The notes under the pieces: model-generated | Told to the model about the DNA's origin: nothing | Database searches by the model: none | The model's input: the letters and a program-made list of their open reading frames with translations, nothing else | Part shown: one piece after another, positions 50,047 through 62,142 of the stretch | How positions within the stretch are numbered: the stretch's first letter is position 1 | Layout: each line of letters begins with the position of its first letter | Position numbers and translations under genes: made by a program | Source of the DNA: Aquihabitans sp. G128 | GTDB taxonomy: Bacteria > Actinomycetota > Acidimicrobiia > Acidimicrobiales > Iamiaceae | Reading direction: 5' to 3' | NCBI RefSeq assembly: GCF_019048865.1 | Contig: NZ_CP077604.1 | Location: 4,836,001 to 4,900,000 of the forward strand | Length of the DNA stretch: 64,000 nt

Positions 50047-53000
50047 CCACCACCCTCGACGCCGAACCGGCCGAGGCCCCCGTGCCCGAGCCCGACAAGG
50101 GGCCTTGGCGCTCACGGGCCTGGCTCGGCGCAGCGGGCTGGTACCCGCTGGCCATCCTGTTCGGCCTCAACATGGCCGACGAGCTCGACCGCAGCGCCTA
50201 CCTCGTGCTGCTGCCGGAGATCCGCGACGACTTCGGCCTGTCGAACTCCGGCATCCTCAGCGTCGTCGCGCTGGCGGCGGCGTGCGCGCTGCTGCTCACC
50301 GTGCCCATCGCCCACCTCGCCGACCGCTCGAGCCGGGTGCGCCTCGCCCTGCTGGGCGCCGCGGTGTGGGGCGCCTTCTCCCTCGGCACCGGCCTCTCGT
50401 TCGCCGTGTGGGTCCTGATCGTCATGCGCTCGGGCGCCGCCATCGGCCAGGGCGTCATCTTCCCCACCCACAACAGCCTGCTGGCCGACTACTACCCCAT
50501 CGAGAGCCGCACGAGGGTGTACTCCATCCACCGCGCCGCCAACAGCGTGGGGGTCATCATCGGCCTGCTGGTGGGGGCGGGGCTGGCCGAGGCGTTCGGG
50601 TGGCGCACGCCGTTCGTGGTGTTCGCCTTCCCCACCTTCGTGCTCGTCGTCCTGGGCCTGAAGCTCACCGACCCGGGCCGCGGCCACTTCGAGCGGGAGG
50701 CGGCCGACCTCGGGGTCGACACCACCATGGAGGAGGAGCCCCCGTCGTTCGCCGAGGCGGTCCGCATGGTGTGGACCATCCGCAGCCTCCGGCGGATCTT
50801 CGTGGCGCTGCCCTTCCTCGCCGCCTCCATCGTGGGCCTCGGGTCCCTCGCCTCGCTCCAGTACGCCGAGACCTTCGACCTCACCGAGGTCCAGCGGGCC
50901 ATGGCCAACGTGCCGGTGCAGCTCGTGGAGCTGCTCGGCGTGTGGATCGGCGCCAAGCTCACCACGATGGCGTTCCGCAAGGGAGCGCCCCACATCTTCA
51001 AGATCCTGACCTACAGCGCGTTCCTGGCCTCCGCCGGCGCCCTGGGGTTCGCGGCGGCGCCGAACGTCGCACTCGCCGTCGTGGCCCACGCCCTGGTGGC
51101 GGGTGCGCTGGTGATCGTCGGCCCGGGCGTCATGGCGTCGCTGTCGCTGGCCATCCCGCCCCGGGCCCGGTCCATGGGCTTCTCCATCGGCGCGCTGTGG
51201 GTCCTGCCCGGGCTGCTCGTCATCCCGTTCGTGGGCTGGGTGGGCGACAACTGGGGCTTCCGCTGGGGCATGGTCGTGCTGGTGCCCGTGTTCCTGGTTG
51301 GCGGCCTGCTCATCGCCTCGGTGGGCGCGGTGATCGAGGACGACATCGCCCAGGTCTGGACCGGCACCGCCACCCGCGCCCAGATGCTGCAGGAGCGGGC
51401 CGACGGCAAGCTCCCCCTGCTCAGCGTGCGGGGCGTGCACGTGTCCTACGGCGACGTGCGGGTGCTGTTCGGCGTCGACCTCGACGTGGCCGAGGGCGAG
51501 GTCATCGCCCTCCTGGGCACGAACGGTGCCGGCAAGTCGACCTTGCTCAAGGCCATCTCCGGCGTGGCCATCGCCGATCGCGGCGCGATCGTGTTCGACG
51601 GGCGCGACATCACCCACGCCCCTCCGGAGGAGATCGCCCCGCGAGGCATCGCCCAGGTGCCGGGCGGCCAGGGCGTGTTCCCCGGCCTCACCGTGGCCGA
51701 GAACCTGCGGGCGGCCGGGTGGATGCTGCGCCACGACCGGGCGCTGCGCACCGCCCGGGTGGCCGAGGCCCTCGAGCTGTTCCCGATCCTGGCCCAGCGC
51801 GCCGACGACCCGGCCGCCGACCTGTCGGGCGGCCAGCAGCAGATGCTGGCCCTGGCCATGGCCTTCCTGGCCGAGCCCCGCCTCCTGATGATCGACGAGC
51901 TCTCGCTCGGCCTGGCCCCGGTGGTGGTGGAGCAGCTCTTGGGCGTGGTCCGCGACCTCAGCGCCCGGGGCACCACGATCATCCTCGTGGAGCAGTCGGT
52001 GAACGTGGCGCTCACCGTCGCCGACACCGCCTACTTCATGGAGAAGGGCGAGATCCGCTTCCACGGGCCCACCGCCGAGCTGCTGGAGCGACCCGACGTG
52101 CTGCGCTCGGTGTTCCTCCAGGGTGCTGCGGCCGGCCTCGCCGACGTCGCCTCCATCGAGGCCGACGTCCCCGCCCCGGTGGCCGGCAACGGCGGGCCCG
52201 CCGTGCCGGCCCGGGCCCGGGTGGTGGCGGCATCGCCGCCGGCCCCGGCCGTCGAGGCCGACGCGGCGGCCCTCTCGGTCGAGGGCGTGTCGGTGCGCTT
52301 CGGCGGCATCCGGGCCGTCAGCGACGTCAGCTTCTCGGTGGCGCCCGGCGAGGTCGTCGGCCTCATCGGGCCCAACGGCGCCGGCAAGACGACGGTGCTC
52401 GACCTCGTCTCGGGCTACACCACCCCCGAGACCGGGCGGGTGCTGCTCGGCGGCCTCGACGTCTCCGGCCTGCGACCGCACCGCCGGGCCTTGCTCGGCC
52501 TGGGCCGCAGCTTCCAGGACTCGCGCCTGTTCCCCTCGCTGACGGTCGAGGAGGTGCTGCTGGTGGCGCTCGAGCGCTGGCTCGACGTGCGGGACCCGCT
52601 CAACGCCGCCTTCCGCCTGCCGCCGTTCGTCGACAGCGAGGTGGCCGCCCACCACCGCGTCGACGAGCTGGTGGAGCTGCTCGGCCTCGGGGCGTTCCGC
52701 TCGAAGTTCGTCGGCGAGCTCTCCACCGGGTCGCGGCGCGTGGTCGACATCGGTTGCGTGCTGGCCCACGGCCCGTCGGTGGTGCTGCTCGACGAGCCGT
52801 CGTCCGGCATCGCCCAGCGCGAGGCCGAGGCGCTGGGCCCGCTGCTGCTGGGCATCCGCGACTCGCTCGACGCCAGCCTCGTGGTCATCGAGCACGACAT
52901 GTCGCTCATCTCCTCGGTGTCGGACCGCCTCGTGGCCCTCGACCAGGGCCGTCTCGTCACCGACGGCCCGCCGGCCGACGTGCTCGCCCACCCTGCGGTG

Positions 53001-53090
53001 GTCGAGTCCTACCTGGGCGGCGACGCCGCCGTCATCGGGCGCTCCGGCGCCACCCAACCCGCCGCAACCCCCTCCGGGAGCCAGCCATGA
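50043..53090 (+). CDS. MFS transporter fused to LivF and LivG ATPases
   Basis: A single intact 1015-residue chain of three parts. Residues ~25-440 are a major-facilitator protein (ADELDRSAYLVLLPEIRDDFGL, then HLADRSSRVRLALLG, the family's motif-A site, and about 11-12 helices). Residues ~457-695 are a LivF-type ATPase: Walker A GTNGAGKST, signature LSGGQQQM, Walker B LLMIDELSLGLAP. An Ala/Pro linker (~700-742) leads to a LivG-type ATPase (~742-990): Walker A GPNGAGKTT, Walker B VVLLDEPSSGIAQRE, but the signature is LSTGSRR rather than LSGGQ. The gene overlaps the permease upstream and the binding protein downstream, so it works with them. Whether the MFS part is a second route for the same substrate or a membrane anchor cannot be told. 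Confidence 0.9.
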   Translation: MTTTLDAEPAEAPVPEPDKGPWRSRAWLGAAGWYPLAILFGLNMADELDRSAYLVLLPEIRDDFGLSNSGILSVVALAAACALLLTVPIAHLADRSSRVRLALLGAAVWGAFSLGTGLSFAVWVLIVMRSGAAIGQGVIFPTHNSLLADYYPIESRTRVYSIHRAANSVGVIIGLLVGAGLAEAFGWRTPFVVFAFPTFVLVVLGLKLTDPGRGHFEREAADLGVDTTMEEEPPSFAEAVRMVWTIRSLRRIFVALPFLAASIVGLGSLASLQYAETFDLTEVQRAMANVPVQLVELLGVWIGAKLTTMAFRKGAPHIFKILTYSAFLASAGALGFAAAPNVALAVVAHALVAGALVIVGPGVMASLSLAIPPRARSMGFSIGALWVLPGLLVIPFVGWVGDNWGFRWGMVVLVPVFLVGGLLIASVGAVIEDDIAQVWTGTATRAQMLQERADGKLPLLSVRGVHVSYGDVRVLFGVDLDVAEGEVIALLGTNGAGKSTLLKAISGVAIADRGAIVFDGRDITHAPPEEIAPRGIAQVPGGQGVFPGLTVAENLRAAGWMLRHDRALRTARVAEALELFPILAQRADDPAADLSGGQQQMLALAMAFLAEPRLLMIDELSLGLAPVVVEQLLGVVRDLSARGTTIILVEQSVNVALTVADTAYFMEKGEIRFHGPTAELLERPDVLRSVFLQGAAAGLADVASIEADVPAPVAGNGGPAVPARARVVAASPPAPAVEADAAALSVEGVSVRFGGIRAVSDVSFSVAPGEVVGLIGPNGAGKTTVLDLVSGYTTPETGRVLLGGLDVSGLRPHRRALLGLGRSFQDSRLFPSLTVEEVLLVALERWLDVRDPLNAAFRLPPFVDSEVAAHHRVDELVELLGLGAFRSKFVGELSTGSRRVVDIGCVLAHGPSVVLLDEPSSGIAQREAEALGPLLLGIRDSLDASLVVIEHDMSLISSVSDRLVALDQGRLVTDGPPADVLAHPAVVESYLGGDAAVIGRSGATQPAATPSGSQP

Positions 53091-54782
53091 CGCCCAGGAC
53101 CGCCACCCCGCCGCCTCGCGCGTCGGTGTTCGCCCGCTTCGGCCCGCTCGTGGCCGTGCTCGTCGCCCTCGGCCTGGTGGCCGGGTTCGCCTCCACCGGG
53201 CGCGAGGACGAGACCGTCACGGCCGGCACGAGCGAGGTGGGCAGCTCCAAGAGCAAGCTGCCCATCACCTGGGCCGAGGCCGAGAAGGCCGGCACCACCG
53301 ACGACCTCGACTGGGGCGACAACTGCGACCCGAAGACCGGCCGCATCACCATTCCGTCGAACTACGCCCCGCCCTGCGTGGCGGCCCGCCCCGGCGTGAA
53401 GGGCGGTGCCACCTCGCCCGGCGTCACCGCCGACACCATCACCGTGGTGGCCTACGAGTCGCCCGACGACGACCTCGCCGCCAGCCTCCAGGCGCAGCTC
53501 GACCCCGCCGACAAGCGGGAGGCAACCGGCGGCGAGCTGCTCAAGCTGGTGCAGGACCGGTTCTCCATGTGGGGCCGCAAGCTCAAGATCGTCCGGTTCA
53601 AGGGCACCGGCTCCGACGAGACCTCGTCGCGCGCCGATGCCGTCAAGGTGGCCACCGAGATCGGCGCCTTCGCCTCGCTCGGCGGGCCGAGCCAGCAGGG
53701 GGCCTACGCGGATGAGCTCGCCAGCCGCGGCGTGCTGTGCCTGGGCTGCGGGCTCTCGGTCCCGGACTCCACCTTCCAGAAGAACGCCCCCTACATGTGG
53801 GGCAACCTCCAGACGCCGGAGCAGTACCTGCTCACCCTCGGTGACTACCTGATCGGTCGGCTCAACGGGCGCAAGGCCGAGTTCGCCGGCGACCCCGCCC
53901 TGCGCAAGCGGAAGCGGGTCTTCGGCTCGATCCACTTCGAGCAGGACCCCCCCGGTGTTCGGCCAGACCGAGAAGGTCGTGGCCGAGCGCGGCGCCAAGC
54001 TCGGCTACAAGGACAAGGTCAGCCTCACCTACCAGCTGGTGGTGGCGGAGCTGGCCGAGAAGGCCCGCTCGCTCATCTCCCGCATGAAGGAGGAGGGCGT
54101 CACCACCGTCGTCTTCCTGGGCGACCCGATCATGCCGATCTACCTCACCCAGGCCGCCACCGACCAGGACTACTTCCCCGAGTGGGTCATCACCGGCACG
54201 GTGCTCACCGACACCACGGTCTTCGGCCGCCGCTACGACCAGAAGCAGTGGGCCCACGCCTTCGGCATCTCCAGCCTCCCGGCCCGTCTGCCCCAGGACC
54301 AGGGCGAGGCCTGGCGGCTGCACGTCTGGTACACCGGCAAGGAGCCGGTGGCCCCCAAGACGGTGGCGGTCCTCTGGGAGCCGATCCGCCTGCTGGCGCT
54401 GGGCATCCACCTGGCCGGGCCGGACCTCACGCCCGAGACCTTCCGCGACGGCATGTTCAGCTACCCGCCCACCGGCGGCACGCCGACCGCGCCCCAGCTC
54501 TCCTTCGGCGACCACGGCTTCTTCGAGGCGCCCGACTACCTCGCGGTCGACGACATGCAGGAGATCTGGTGGGACGCCGAGGCCAAGGGCCCCGACGAGC
54601 AGGGCGCCGAGGGCACGGGGATGATGCGCTACGCCGACGGCGGCAAGCGGTACCTCGCCGGCAAGATGCCCAAGGTCGCCCCGCACGCGTTCACCGAGAA
54701 GGGCTCGGTCACCGGGTACTCGAAGCCGCCGGCCGCCGAAGCGCCGCCCAGCTACCCCTCGCCCGCCAAGGCCGGCGGCTGA
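53087..54782 (+). pseudogene. ABC-type solute-binding protein, frame broken at a C7 run
   Basis: About 565 residues when repaired. An N-terminal membrane helix (FGPLVAVLVALGLVAGF, not a lipobox) anchors a periplasmic-binding-protein type I fold of the Leu/Ile/Val-family: ITVVAYESPDDDLAASLQAQ, FASLGGPSQQGAYADELASRGVLCLG, then after the break RLYFTPG-like helices and VFLGDPIMPIYLTQAATDQDYFPEW. The frame is lost at the C7 run 53947-53953; 6 C restores EQDPPVFGQTEKVVAERG. The ATG overlaps the ATPase fusion stop. It is longer than usual Liv binding proteins (~380), with an added ~60-residue N-terminal acidic/Cys segment and a C-terminal extension; ligand unknown. Confidence 0.83.
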
Positions 54783-54793
54783 GCCGGGCCACC

Positions 54794-54799
54794 TACCAT
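54794..54799 (+). promoter_or_regulatory. -10 box, leaderless arsC-like mRNA
   Basis: TACCAT, 6 nt before the ATG at 54806; no ribosome site. Confidence 0.45.
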
Positions 54800-54805
54800 C
54801 GGCCC

Positions 54806-55162
54806 ATGGCCGACGTCACCGTGTTCCACAACCCGAACTGCTCCACCTCGCGCCACGCGCTCGACGAGGTGGGCGCCGCCGGCAGCGACGCCGAGGTCGT
54901 GCAGTACCTCAAGCAGCCGCTCGACCGGCCGGCGCTGCTGGCCCTCATCGAGAAGCTCGAGGACCCCGCCGCCGACCTCGTCCGCAAGGACGGCTTCTTC
55001 AAGGACCAGGGCCTGAGCCCGGACGACTACGTGACCCCCGAGGCCGTCGCCGACCTGCTGGTGACCCACCCCCGCCTCATGCAGCGCCCCGTCCTGGTCC
55101 GCGGCGACCGCGCCATCATCGGCCGCCCCAAGGACCGCGTCCCCGCCTTCCTCGCCGACTGA
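54806..55162 (+). CDS. ArsC/Spx-family thioredoxin-fold protein
   Basis: A 118-residue protein of the glutaredoxin-like ArsC group: VTVFHNPNCSTSRHALDEV gives the Cys-x-x-x-Arg site, YLKQPLDRPALLALIEKL and RPVLVRGDRAIIGRPKDRVPAFL complete the fold. The family reduces arsenate or serves as general redox/Spx-like protein; with no ars genes nearby, arsenate is only a possibility. It has its own leaderless promoter and a strong hairpin after its stop. Confidence 0.9.
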   Translation: MADVTVFHNPNCSTSRHALDEVGAAGSDAEVVQYLKQPLDRPALLALIEKLEDPAADLVRKDGFFKDQGLSPDDYVTPEAVADLLVTHPRLMQRPVLVRGDRAIIGRPKDRVPAFLAD

Positions 55163-55193
55163 GCGCCGCACCTCGACGCACCTCCCCCGGGCG

Positions 55194-55244
55194 CGAAGTC
55201 GTCGCACTTCTGCACGCATCCGGTGCAGAAGTGCAACGACTTCG
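55194..55244. terminator. long hairpin between arsC-like gene and lon
   Basis: 22-bp arms with one mismatch (left arm starts CGAAGTCGTCGCAC, right arm ends ACGACTTCG) around a 7-nt loop. It sits between the convergent stops and can end both transcripts. The stem is much longer than needed, so it may also be a remnant palindrome. Confidence 0.65.
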
Positions 55245-55253
55245 TGGGCTCGG

Positions 55254-57791
<2,538 letters not shown>

Positions 57792-57822
57792 GGTGGGCTC
57801 CTCGGGGGGAGATGTGGAACCC

Positions 57823-57848
57823 TGACAACTCTGCCAGCAAAGTTGCTA
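57823..57848. promoter_or_regulatory. inverted repeat in lon upstream region
   Basis: TGACAACT-N10-AGTTGCTA; the inner CAACT/AGTTG arms match exactly. It resembles neither CIRCE nor HAIR closely, so any stress regulator bound here would be of another type. Confidence 0.35.
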
Positions 57849-57977
57849 TTCCCCCACCCAACTTCCGAATCAGAAGCCACCCCTGGTTGCGCGCTCAACC
57901 ATCAACTTCACCGCCCCGGTCTGGCAGACCCAGCCCCCGGTCGCCCCTCCCGGCCCGTCGCCGTCCCCACCTTCCGC

Positions 57978-58025
57978 AACTTGTGGGCCCACACCGCCGA
58001 AGATGGCGCTCTGGGCCCACAAGTT
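57978..58025. repeat. 48-bp palindromic repeat, copy 5
   Basis: Same element and orientation as the copy at 38158, with 13-bp complementary ends. Here it lies between two genes on the same strand, downstream of sufU. Confidence 0.8.
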
Positions 58026-58147
58026 CGAGGTGGTGGGAGGGGGTGGGGGCGGTCGGCGGGCCGACGACCGGGTGGGAGCGGGCGCGAAGGAAGGGCTGAA
58101 CCTCAGGTCGAGGGTCAGGGTCCGGGCGGCTGGGGGTGGCGGGCCGA

Positions 58148-58651
58148 TCAGGCCGGGTGGGCCTCGGCGGCCTCGTCGACGCCCTGCATGAGGGTGTTCC
58201 AGGCCAGGGTGGCGCACTTGATGCGGACGGGGAACTTCACCACGCCGCGCAGCGCCTCGAGGTCGCCCAGCTTCACGTCCTCGACCGGTTCGCCGTCGGC
58301 ATCGAGCTCCTCACCGGACTCGCCATCGGTGTCGAGCGAGCTCTCGTGCAGCGACATCATCCCCTTGAAGGCCCGGGTGAGGGCCCGGACCTCGGCGAGG
58401 GTCTTGCCCTTCACCGCCGCCGACATCATCGAGGCGGAGGACTGGCTGATGGAGCAGCCGGTGCCGCCGATGCGGATGTCGCCGACCGTCCCGGAGGCGT
58501 CGACGTCGAGGTACACCACGATCTCGTCGCCGCACAGCGGGTTGAAGCCCTCGGTGCGGGTGGCCGGGGGCGTCTCCAGCTCGCCCCGGTTCCGGGGGGA
58601 GCGGTAGTGGTCGAGGATGATCTCGCGGTAGAGATCCTCGAGTCCTGGCAT
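58148..58651 (-). CDS. sufU: SufU zinc-dependent sulphur transfer protein
   Basis: Takes persulphide sulphur from SufS and passes it on to the SufBCD scaffold. The 167-residue IscU-like protein has the SufU pattern: LYREIILDHYRSPRNRGEL, NPLCGDEI, GTGCSISQSSASMM and the C-terminal RIKCATLAWNTL, giving three Cys plus Asp that bind zinc in SufU proteins. It has the 18-20-residue insertion before the last Cys that distinguishes SufU from IscU, here Asp/Glu-rich. ATG at 58651. Third gene of sufC-sufS-sufU. Confidence 0.94.
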   Translation of the reverse strand: MPGLEDLYREIILDHYRSPRNRGELETPPATRTEGFNPLCGDEIVVYLDVDASGTVGDIRIGGTGCSISQSSASMMSAAVKGKTLAEVRALTRAFKGMMSLHESSLDTDGESGEELDADGEPVEDVKLGDLEALRGVVKFPVRIKCATLAWNTLMQGVDEAAEAHPA

Positions 58652-58697
58652 GTCTGGCCTCGCAATGTGGTTCCGGGGATCCGATCGCCGGAGGCGA

Positions 58698-59950
58698 TCA
58701 GAACGAGAAGAAGTCTGCCGCTTCGCCGAGGGCGTCGGCCAACGCATCGACGTCGTCGGTGTCGTTGTACACGTAGAACGACGCCCGGGCGGTGGCCCCG
58801 ACGCCGAGCACCTTCATGAGCGGCTTGGCGCAGTGGTGGCCCGGGCGGACGCAGACGGCGTGCTCGTCGAGCACCTGCGCCAGGTCGTGCGGGTGGATGC
58901 CCTCCATGGCCAGCGAGAGCACGCCGCCGCGAGCGGCCGGCTCGGCCGGGCCGTGGATGGTAAGGGCCTCGCCGAAGCGCTCGGTGAGCGTGCGCAGGGC
59001 GTAGGCGGTGATGGTGACCTCGTGCTCGCGCACGGCGTCCATGCCCAGCGCGTCGAGGTAGTCGACCGCGGCGTGCAGGCCGATGATCTCGGCCACCGGC
59101 GGGGTGCCCGCCTCGAACTTGGCGGGCAGCGCGGCGGGCGTGAACCCGTCGAGCGTGACGTTGAGGATCATGCCGCCGCCGCCCAGGAACGTCGGCATGG
59201 CGTCGAGCAGGGCCTCGCGGCCCCACAGCACGCCGATGCCGGTGGGGCCGAGCATCTTGTGGCCGGAGAAGGCGGCGAAGTCGACGCCCAGGGACACGAC
59301 GTCGGTGGCCAGGTGGGGCACGTACTGGCAGGCGTCCAAGCAGACCAGGGCACCGGCGGCGTGGGCCTTCTCGGTGAGCTCCCGGACCGGCGTGAGCGTG
59401 CCGGTGACGTTCGACATGGCCGTGAGGGCCAGCAGCTTCACGCCGTCGAGCAGGCGGTCGATGTCGGTGAGGTCGAGCTGGGCGTCGGCGGTGAGCGGGA
59501 TCCAGCGGATCTCGAAGCCCTTCTCGGCCTGGAGCTGGAACCACGGGACGATGTTGGCGTGGTGCTCGAGCTGCGTGAGCAGCACGGCGTCGCCCGGGCC
59601 GAGGTTGGCGCCGCCCCAGGAGCGGGCCACCAGGTTCAGCGACTCCGTGGCGTTCTTCGAGAAGATGACCTCGGTCTCGGGGTTCGGGGCGCCGATGAAG
59701 CGGCCGACCCGGACCCGGGACGCCTCGAGGGCGTTGGTGGCGGCCTCGGCGATCTCGTAGACGCCGCGGTGCACGTTGGCGTTGATGGTCTCGTAGTAGG
59801 TGGTCATCGCATCGATGACCACCTGCGGCTTCTGGGAGGACGCCGCCGAGTCCAGGTAGTGGATCGGCCCGCCCTTGAGCTCGCGCTGCAGCAGCGGGAA
59901 GTCGGCCTTGACCTTGGCGACGTCGAAGGTGCGGGTGACCTCGGCGGTGC

Positions 59951-59954
<4 letters not shown>
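58698..59954 (-). CDS. sufS: cysteine desulphurase SufS
   Basis: PLP enzyme that mobilises sulphur from cysteine as a persulphide. The 418-residue protein shows FPLLQRELKGGPIHYLDSAASSQKP at the start, ANVHRGVYEIAEAAT, the HHANIVPW segment, PLP Lys in FSGHKMLGPTG and the catalytic Cys in RPGHHCAKPLM, as in type II desulphurases. Its ATG overlaps the sufC stop (ATGA), so translation is coupled. Confidence 0.96.
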
Positions 59955-60712
<758 letters not shown>

Positions 60713-60719
60713 GGGGGCC

Positions 60720-60750
60720 AGTGTATTAGCACTACGGCCATAGTGGTAAT
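60720..60750 (-). promoter_or_regulatory. promoter and operator of sufC-sufS-sufU
   Basis: On the minus strand TACACT (60725-60720) is a -10 box 7 nt before the ATG. Just upstream, TTAGCACTA-N6-TAGTGGTAA (60726-60749 as read on the plus strand) is a 9-bp inverted repeat with one mismatch. It lies against the -10 and should block RNA polymerase when occupied, as expected for an Fe-S sensor repressor of the Rrf2/SufR type. No such regulator is in the window. Confidence 0.55.
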
Positions 60751-60940
60751 GCCGACGCCGGGAACTTCGTCACGTCGGCGCCGGTTGGGTAGGGAGCGGC
60801 CCGTGGGTCTCGTCCACGTGCGCTGACCAGCGGATCTTGCGATCCGCGAAATCCCCGGCCCGCCGGGACCAGAACCGCCCGCCGCGCTGTTGCATGGGGG
60901 GGGAACATCCGTCGAACCAGGTGCCCAGGAGGTGCCCGAC

Positions 60941-62062
60941 ATGCTGTGGAGCCGTACCAAGCCCGAGATGCCGACCGCGGAGACGGCCCTGCCCGGCCGC
61001 GACCAGCCGGCCTTCGACATCACCGGCGTGCACGCCGTCAACGGGCACTCGATCGTGCCTCCCTTCCCGGAGGGCCACGAGGTCGCCATCTTCGCCCTGG
61101 GCTGCTTCTGGGGCGCCGAGCGCCTCTTCTGGAGCATCCCCGGCGTGTGGTCGACCGCGGTCGGCTACGCCGGCGGGTTCACCCCCAACCCCACCTACGA
61201 GGAGACCTGTTCGGGCCGCACCGGCCACACGGAGTCGGTCCTCGTGGTCTTCGACCCCGCCGTGGTCCCGTACCGGCAGCTCCTGCAGGTCTTCTTCGAC
61301 GAGCACGACCCCACCCAGGAGAACCGCCAGGGCAACGACGTCGGCACCCAGTACCGCTCGGCCATCTACTGGACCACCGAGGAGCAGAAGGCCGAGGCCC
61401 TGTCGGCGGCCGAGCAGTTCGGCAAGGCGCTGGCCGAGGCGGGCAGGGGCCAGGTGGCCAGCGAGCTGGCTCCCGCCGGCCCGTTCTTCTACGCCGAGGA
61501 GTACCACCAGCAGTACCTCCACAAGGTGCCGAACGGCTACTGCGGGCTCAAGGGCACCGGCGTCACGTGCGCCCTCGCCCCGCCGGCCCAGGGCACGGCC
61601 GACGCGGCGCCCGCCGGTGACCCGCCCGTCGCCGAGGCCGCCGACCCGAAGCTCAAGCCGCTGGCCTCCAGCGACGACGAGTGGCGCGACCGGCTCAGCC
61701 CCGCCGAGTACGACGTGCTCCGCCGGGCCGGCACCGAGCGGGCCTTCGCCGGCGCCTACACCGACACCGAGGAGCCCGGCCTCTACCGCTGCAACGCCTG
61801 TGGGAACCCGCTCTACACGAGCGACACCAAGTTCCACTCCGGCAGCGGCTGGCCCAGCTTCACCGAGGCCGTGTCGCCCGACGCGGTCGAGGTCATCGAG
61901 GACCGGAGCCACGGGATGGTCCGCACCGAGGTGCGCTGCGCCCGCTGCCACTCCCACCTGGGCCACGTCTTCCCCGACGGCCCCCGAGACAAGGGCGGCC
62001 TCCGCTACTGCATGAACAGCCTGGCGCTCGACCTCGACGCCGAGGGCCAGCCCGCCAGCTGA
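60941..62062 (+). CDS. msrAB: MsrA-MsrB methionine sulphoxide reductase fusion
   Basis: Repairs both stereoisomers of methionine sulphoxide. The 373-residue chain has an MsrA domain (~45-215) with the catalytic Cys55 in ALGCFWGAE, and an MsrB domain (~245-370) with two zinc pairs CNAC and CARC and the catalytic Cys in LRYCMNS; a ~30-residue Ala/Pro linker joins them. The order A-B is the commoner fusion order. ATG has AGGAGG 8 nt upstream. No signal peptide, so it acts in the cytosol. Confidence 0.95.
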   Translation: MLWSRTKPEMPTAETALPGRDQPAFDITGVHAVNGHSIVPPFPEGHEVAIFALGCFWGAERLFWSIPGVWSTAVGYAGGFTPNPTYEETCSGRTGHTESVLVVFDPAVVPYRQLLQVFFDEHDPTQENRQGNDVGTQYRSAIYWTTEEQKAEALSAAEQFGKALAEAGRGQVASELAPAGPFFYAEEYHQQYLHKVPNGYCGLKGTGVTCALAPPAQGTADAAPAGDPPVAEAADPKLKPLASSDDEWRDRLSPAEYDVLRRAGTERAFAGAYTDTEEPGLYRCNACGNPLYTSDTKFHSGSGWPSFTEAVSPDAVEVIEDRSHGMVRTEVRCARCHSHLGHVFPDGPRDKGGLRYCMNSLALDLDAEGQPAS

Positions 62063-62084
62063 GCGGCTGGCTGGCCGCAACCGA

Positions 62085-62128
62085 GACGGGTCGCAGGACC
62101 GGGCGACGAGCCCGGGCTGCGGCCCGTC
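62085..62128. terminator. nested hairpin terminator after msrAB
   Basis: Outer arms GACGGGTCGCAG / CTGCGGCCCGTC (11 of 12 paired) around an inner CCGGGC-gacga-GCCCGG hairpin. Lies between the convergent msrAB and M15 peptidase genes. Confidence 0.6.
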
Positions 62129-62142
62129 GTCGCGTCCGGGGA

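Larger units (their letters stand above)
57792..58147. other. 356-bp gene-free region upstream of lon
   Basis: From left to right it holds the lon ribosome site and leader, an inverted repeat (57823-57848), an AT-richer stretch likely to be the lon promoter, a 48-bp palindrome (57978-58025), and a G-rich low-complexity region up to the sufU stop. Neither strand has a convincing coding frame. Confidence 0.6.

Noticed and set aside
50112..53057. 981-codon minus-strand open frame opposite the MFS-ABC fusion
   Set aside because: Shadow frame: His/Gln/Glu/Arg-rich, no domain, mirrors codon bias of the plus-strand gene.
60896..60903. G8 run upstream of msrAB as a further frame break
   Set aside because: It lies before the msrAB start, which has its own AGGAGG site; the gene is intact.
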